Shown piece by piece: positions 52,526-53,056 of a stretch of DNA of 53,056 nt. Under the pieces are notes generated by a model that did not search any database, was not told the DNA's origin, and saw only the letters and a list, made by a program, of their open reading frames with translations. The DNA is taken from NCBI GenBank assembly GCA_021202635.1, contig JAJQCQ010000071.1:1-53056 (forward strand). The letters run 5' to 3'. Each line of letters opens with the position of its first letter. The stretch's first letter is position 1. Source of the stretch: Lachnospiraceae bacterium. GTDB lineage: Bacteria; Bacillota; Clostridia; Lachnospirales; Lachnospiraceae. A program made the translations under genes and the position numbers.

Positions 52526-53056
52526 TGTATCAAATAGAAACAGAAGGCTGGCTCAAGCATTATGATTTTATCCTCCTCGATCTGATCTGCCTTCATATCG
52601 CCTTTGTTCTGGCCTATGCGGCCAGCGGTCAGGGATGGAATCCTTACCAGAACGCATTGTACCGGAACATGTCGATCTTCCTGACGCTGTCCGATTTGCT
52701 GGTCATTTTTTCCATGGACACGCTAAAGGGCGTCCTGAAGCGCGGCAAGCACGCCGAATTTCTTTTCACCTCCAGACACATGGCCGTGCTGATGGCGGTC
52801 GCGCTCCTGTATCTGTTTCTTTTGCAGCAGGGAGGTGCCTACTCGCGGCGGGCTCTGATTCTCACTTTTGTCTTCTACGCAGTACTGACCTGGACGATTC
52901 GTTTCCTGTGGAAAAGCGTATTGGTCAAACACCGGGCGACCGGAGGTGATCGCTCCCTGCTGATTGTCACCTCCTCTGACATCGCAGAAGAGGTGATCGG
53001 GAATCTGAAAAAGAATAATTATGCCGGATACACCATCTCAGGTGTGGTGCTGATCG
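52526..53056 (+). CDS. Polyprenyl glycosyl-phosphotransferase, N-terminal part
   Basis: The frame starts at ATG 52526 (weak GAGAGTGGG upstream) and runs 177 codons to the window edge without a stop. It reads MYQIETEGWLKHYDFILLDL, then ICLHIAFVLAYAAS; about four membrane helices follow (LTLSDLLVIFSM, HMAVLMAVALLYLFLL, ALILTFVFYAVLTWTIRFLW). A CoA-binding-like domain then begins (GDRSLLIVTSSDIAEEVIGNLKKNNYAGYTISGVVLI). This is the N-terminal layout of WbaP/CpsE-type enzymes that put the first sugar-phosphate on undecaprenyl phosphate; the catalytic domain would lie outside the window. The 246-base gap after the helicase shows no clear gene. Confidence 0.85.

Noticed and set aside
1-53056. tRNA, rRNA, CRISPR arrays, complete insertion sequences
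   Set aside because: I looked for tRNA T-loop and acceptor patterns, regularly spaced repeats and transposase motifs and found none I could support.

Overview
The window looks like a chromosomal segment of a spore-forming clostridium of the Lachnospiraceae type. The reasons are the cotJABC spore-coat genes, a Firmicutes-style rpsF-ssb-rpsR-gdpP-rplI-dnaB replication/ribosome block, a Gram-positive Wzz/BY-kinase/LCP surface-polymer operon, a class B sortase with a VanRS-like two-component pair, AGGAGG-type ribosome binding sites, and roughly balanced base composition. Family assignments come from recognising motifs in the translated sequence; no database search was possible.

Layout. 0.3-2.5 kb: a Xer-like tyrosine recombinase converging on cotJABC, whose cotJC is frameshifted. 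2.8-7.5 kb: ftsW/SEDS, gltX and a UvrD-type helicase. 7.7-12.6 kb: a surface-polymer module (Wzz-like protein, tyrosine kinase with a Gly-Tyr tail, LCP transferase with a His-rich N-terminus), then a secreted protein of duplicated architecture and a small acidic membrane protein. 12.6-13.4 kb: a mostly non-coding interval with a palindromic operator-promoter, a micro-ORF and, on the minus strand, a 34-residue hydrophobic peptide gene. 13.4-20.1 kb: acyl-ACP thioesterase, cvfB, ridA, dnaE and rarD. 20.2-23.7 kb: a gene remnant, a DUF4143 ATPase behind a 32-bp direct repeat, a MATE exporter and a 45-residue protein with its own consensus promoter and terminator. 23.8-34.7 kb: asnS, response regulator/kinase/sortase B, sirtuin, DUF951, then rpsF-ssb-rpsR, gdpP, rplI, dnaB. 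34.7-36.4 kb: a large nested palindrome, a MerR regulator, a ferredoxin and a DUF1858 protein. 36.5-43.9 kb: carbohydrate and lipid genes (GH2 glycosidase, diacylglycerol kinase-like protein, xylulokinase-like kinase, fucose/arabinose-type isomerase, aldose 1-epimerase). 43.9-45.6 kb: a small unknown protein with an XRE regulator, then an isochorismatase-type hydrolase running into a DDAH fragment.

45.8-52.3 kb is the most accessory-looking stretch. It holds a PD-(D/E)XK-linked AAA-like ATPase, then a tyrosine integrase flanked by two nested pairs of repeats: 23-bp palindromes outside and GTGGTC-containing direct repeats inside. A superfamily II helicase with five helicase-associated repeats follows, behind a structured leader. 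The window ends inside a polyprenyl glycosyl-phosphotransferase gene, probably the first gene of a further polysaccharide operon.

An imperfect palindromic repeat with core TTCAGAACAGCA occurs in at least four intergenic places (2.7, 28.0, 33.2 and 44.6 kb) plus a fragment at 0.1 kb. I see no tRNA, rRNA, CRISPR array or complete insertion sequence. The best candidates for undescribed biology are the repeat-flanked integrase with its neighbouring helicase, the micro-gene pair at 12.8-13.2 kb, the dispersed palindromes, and the secreted duplicated protein linked to the polymer operon.
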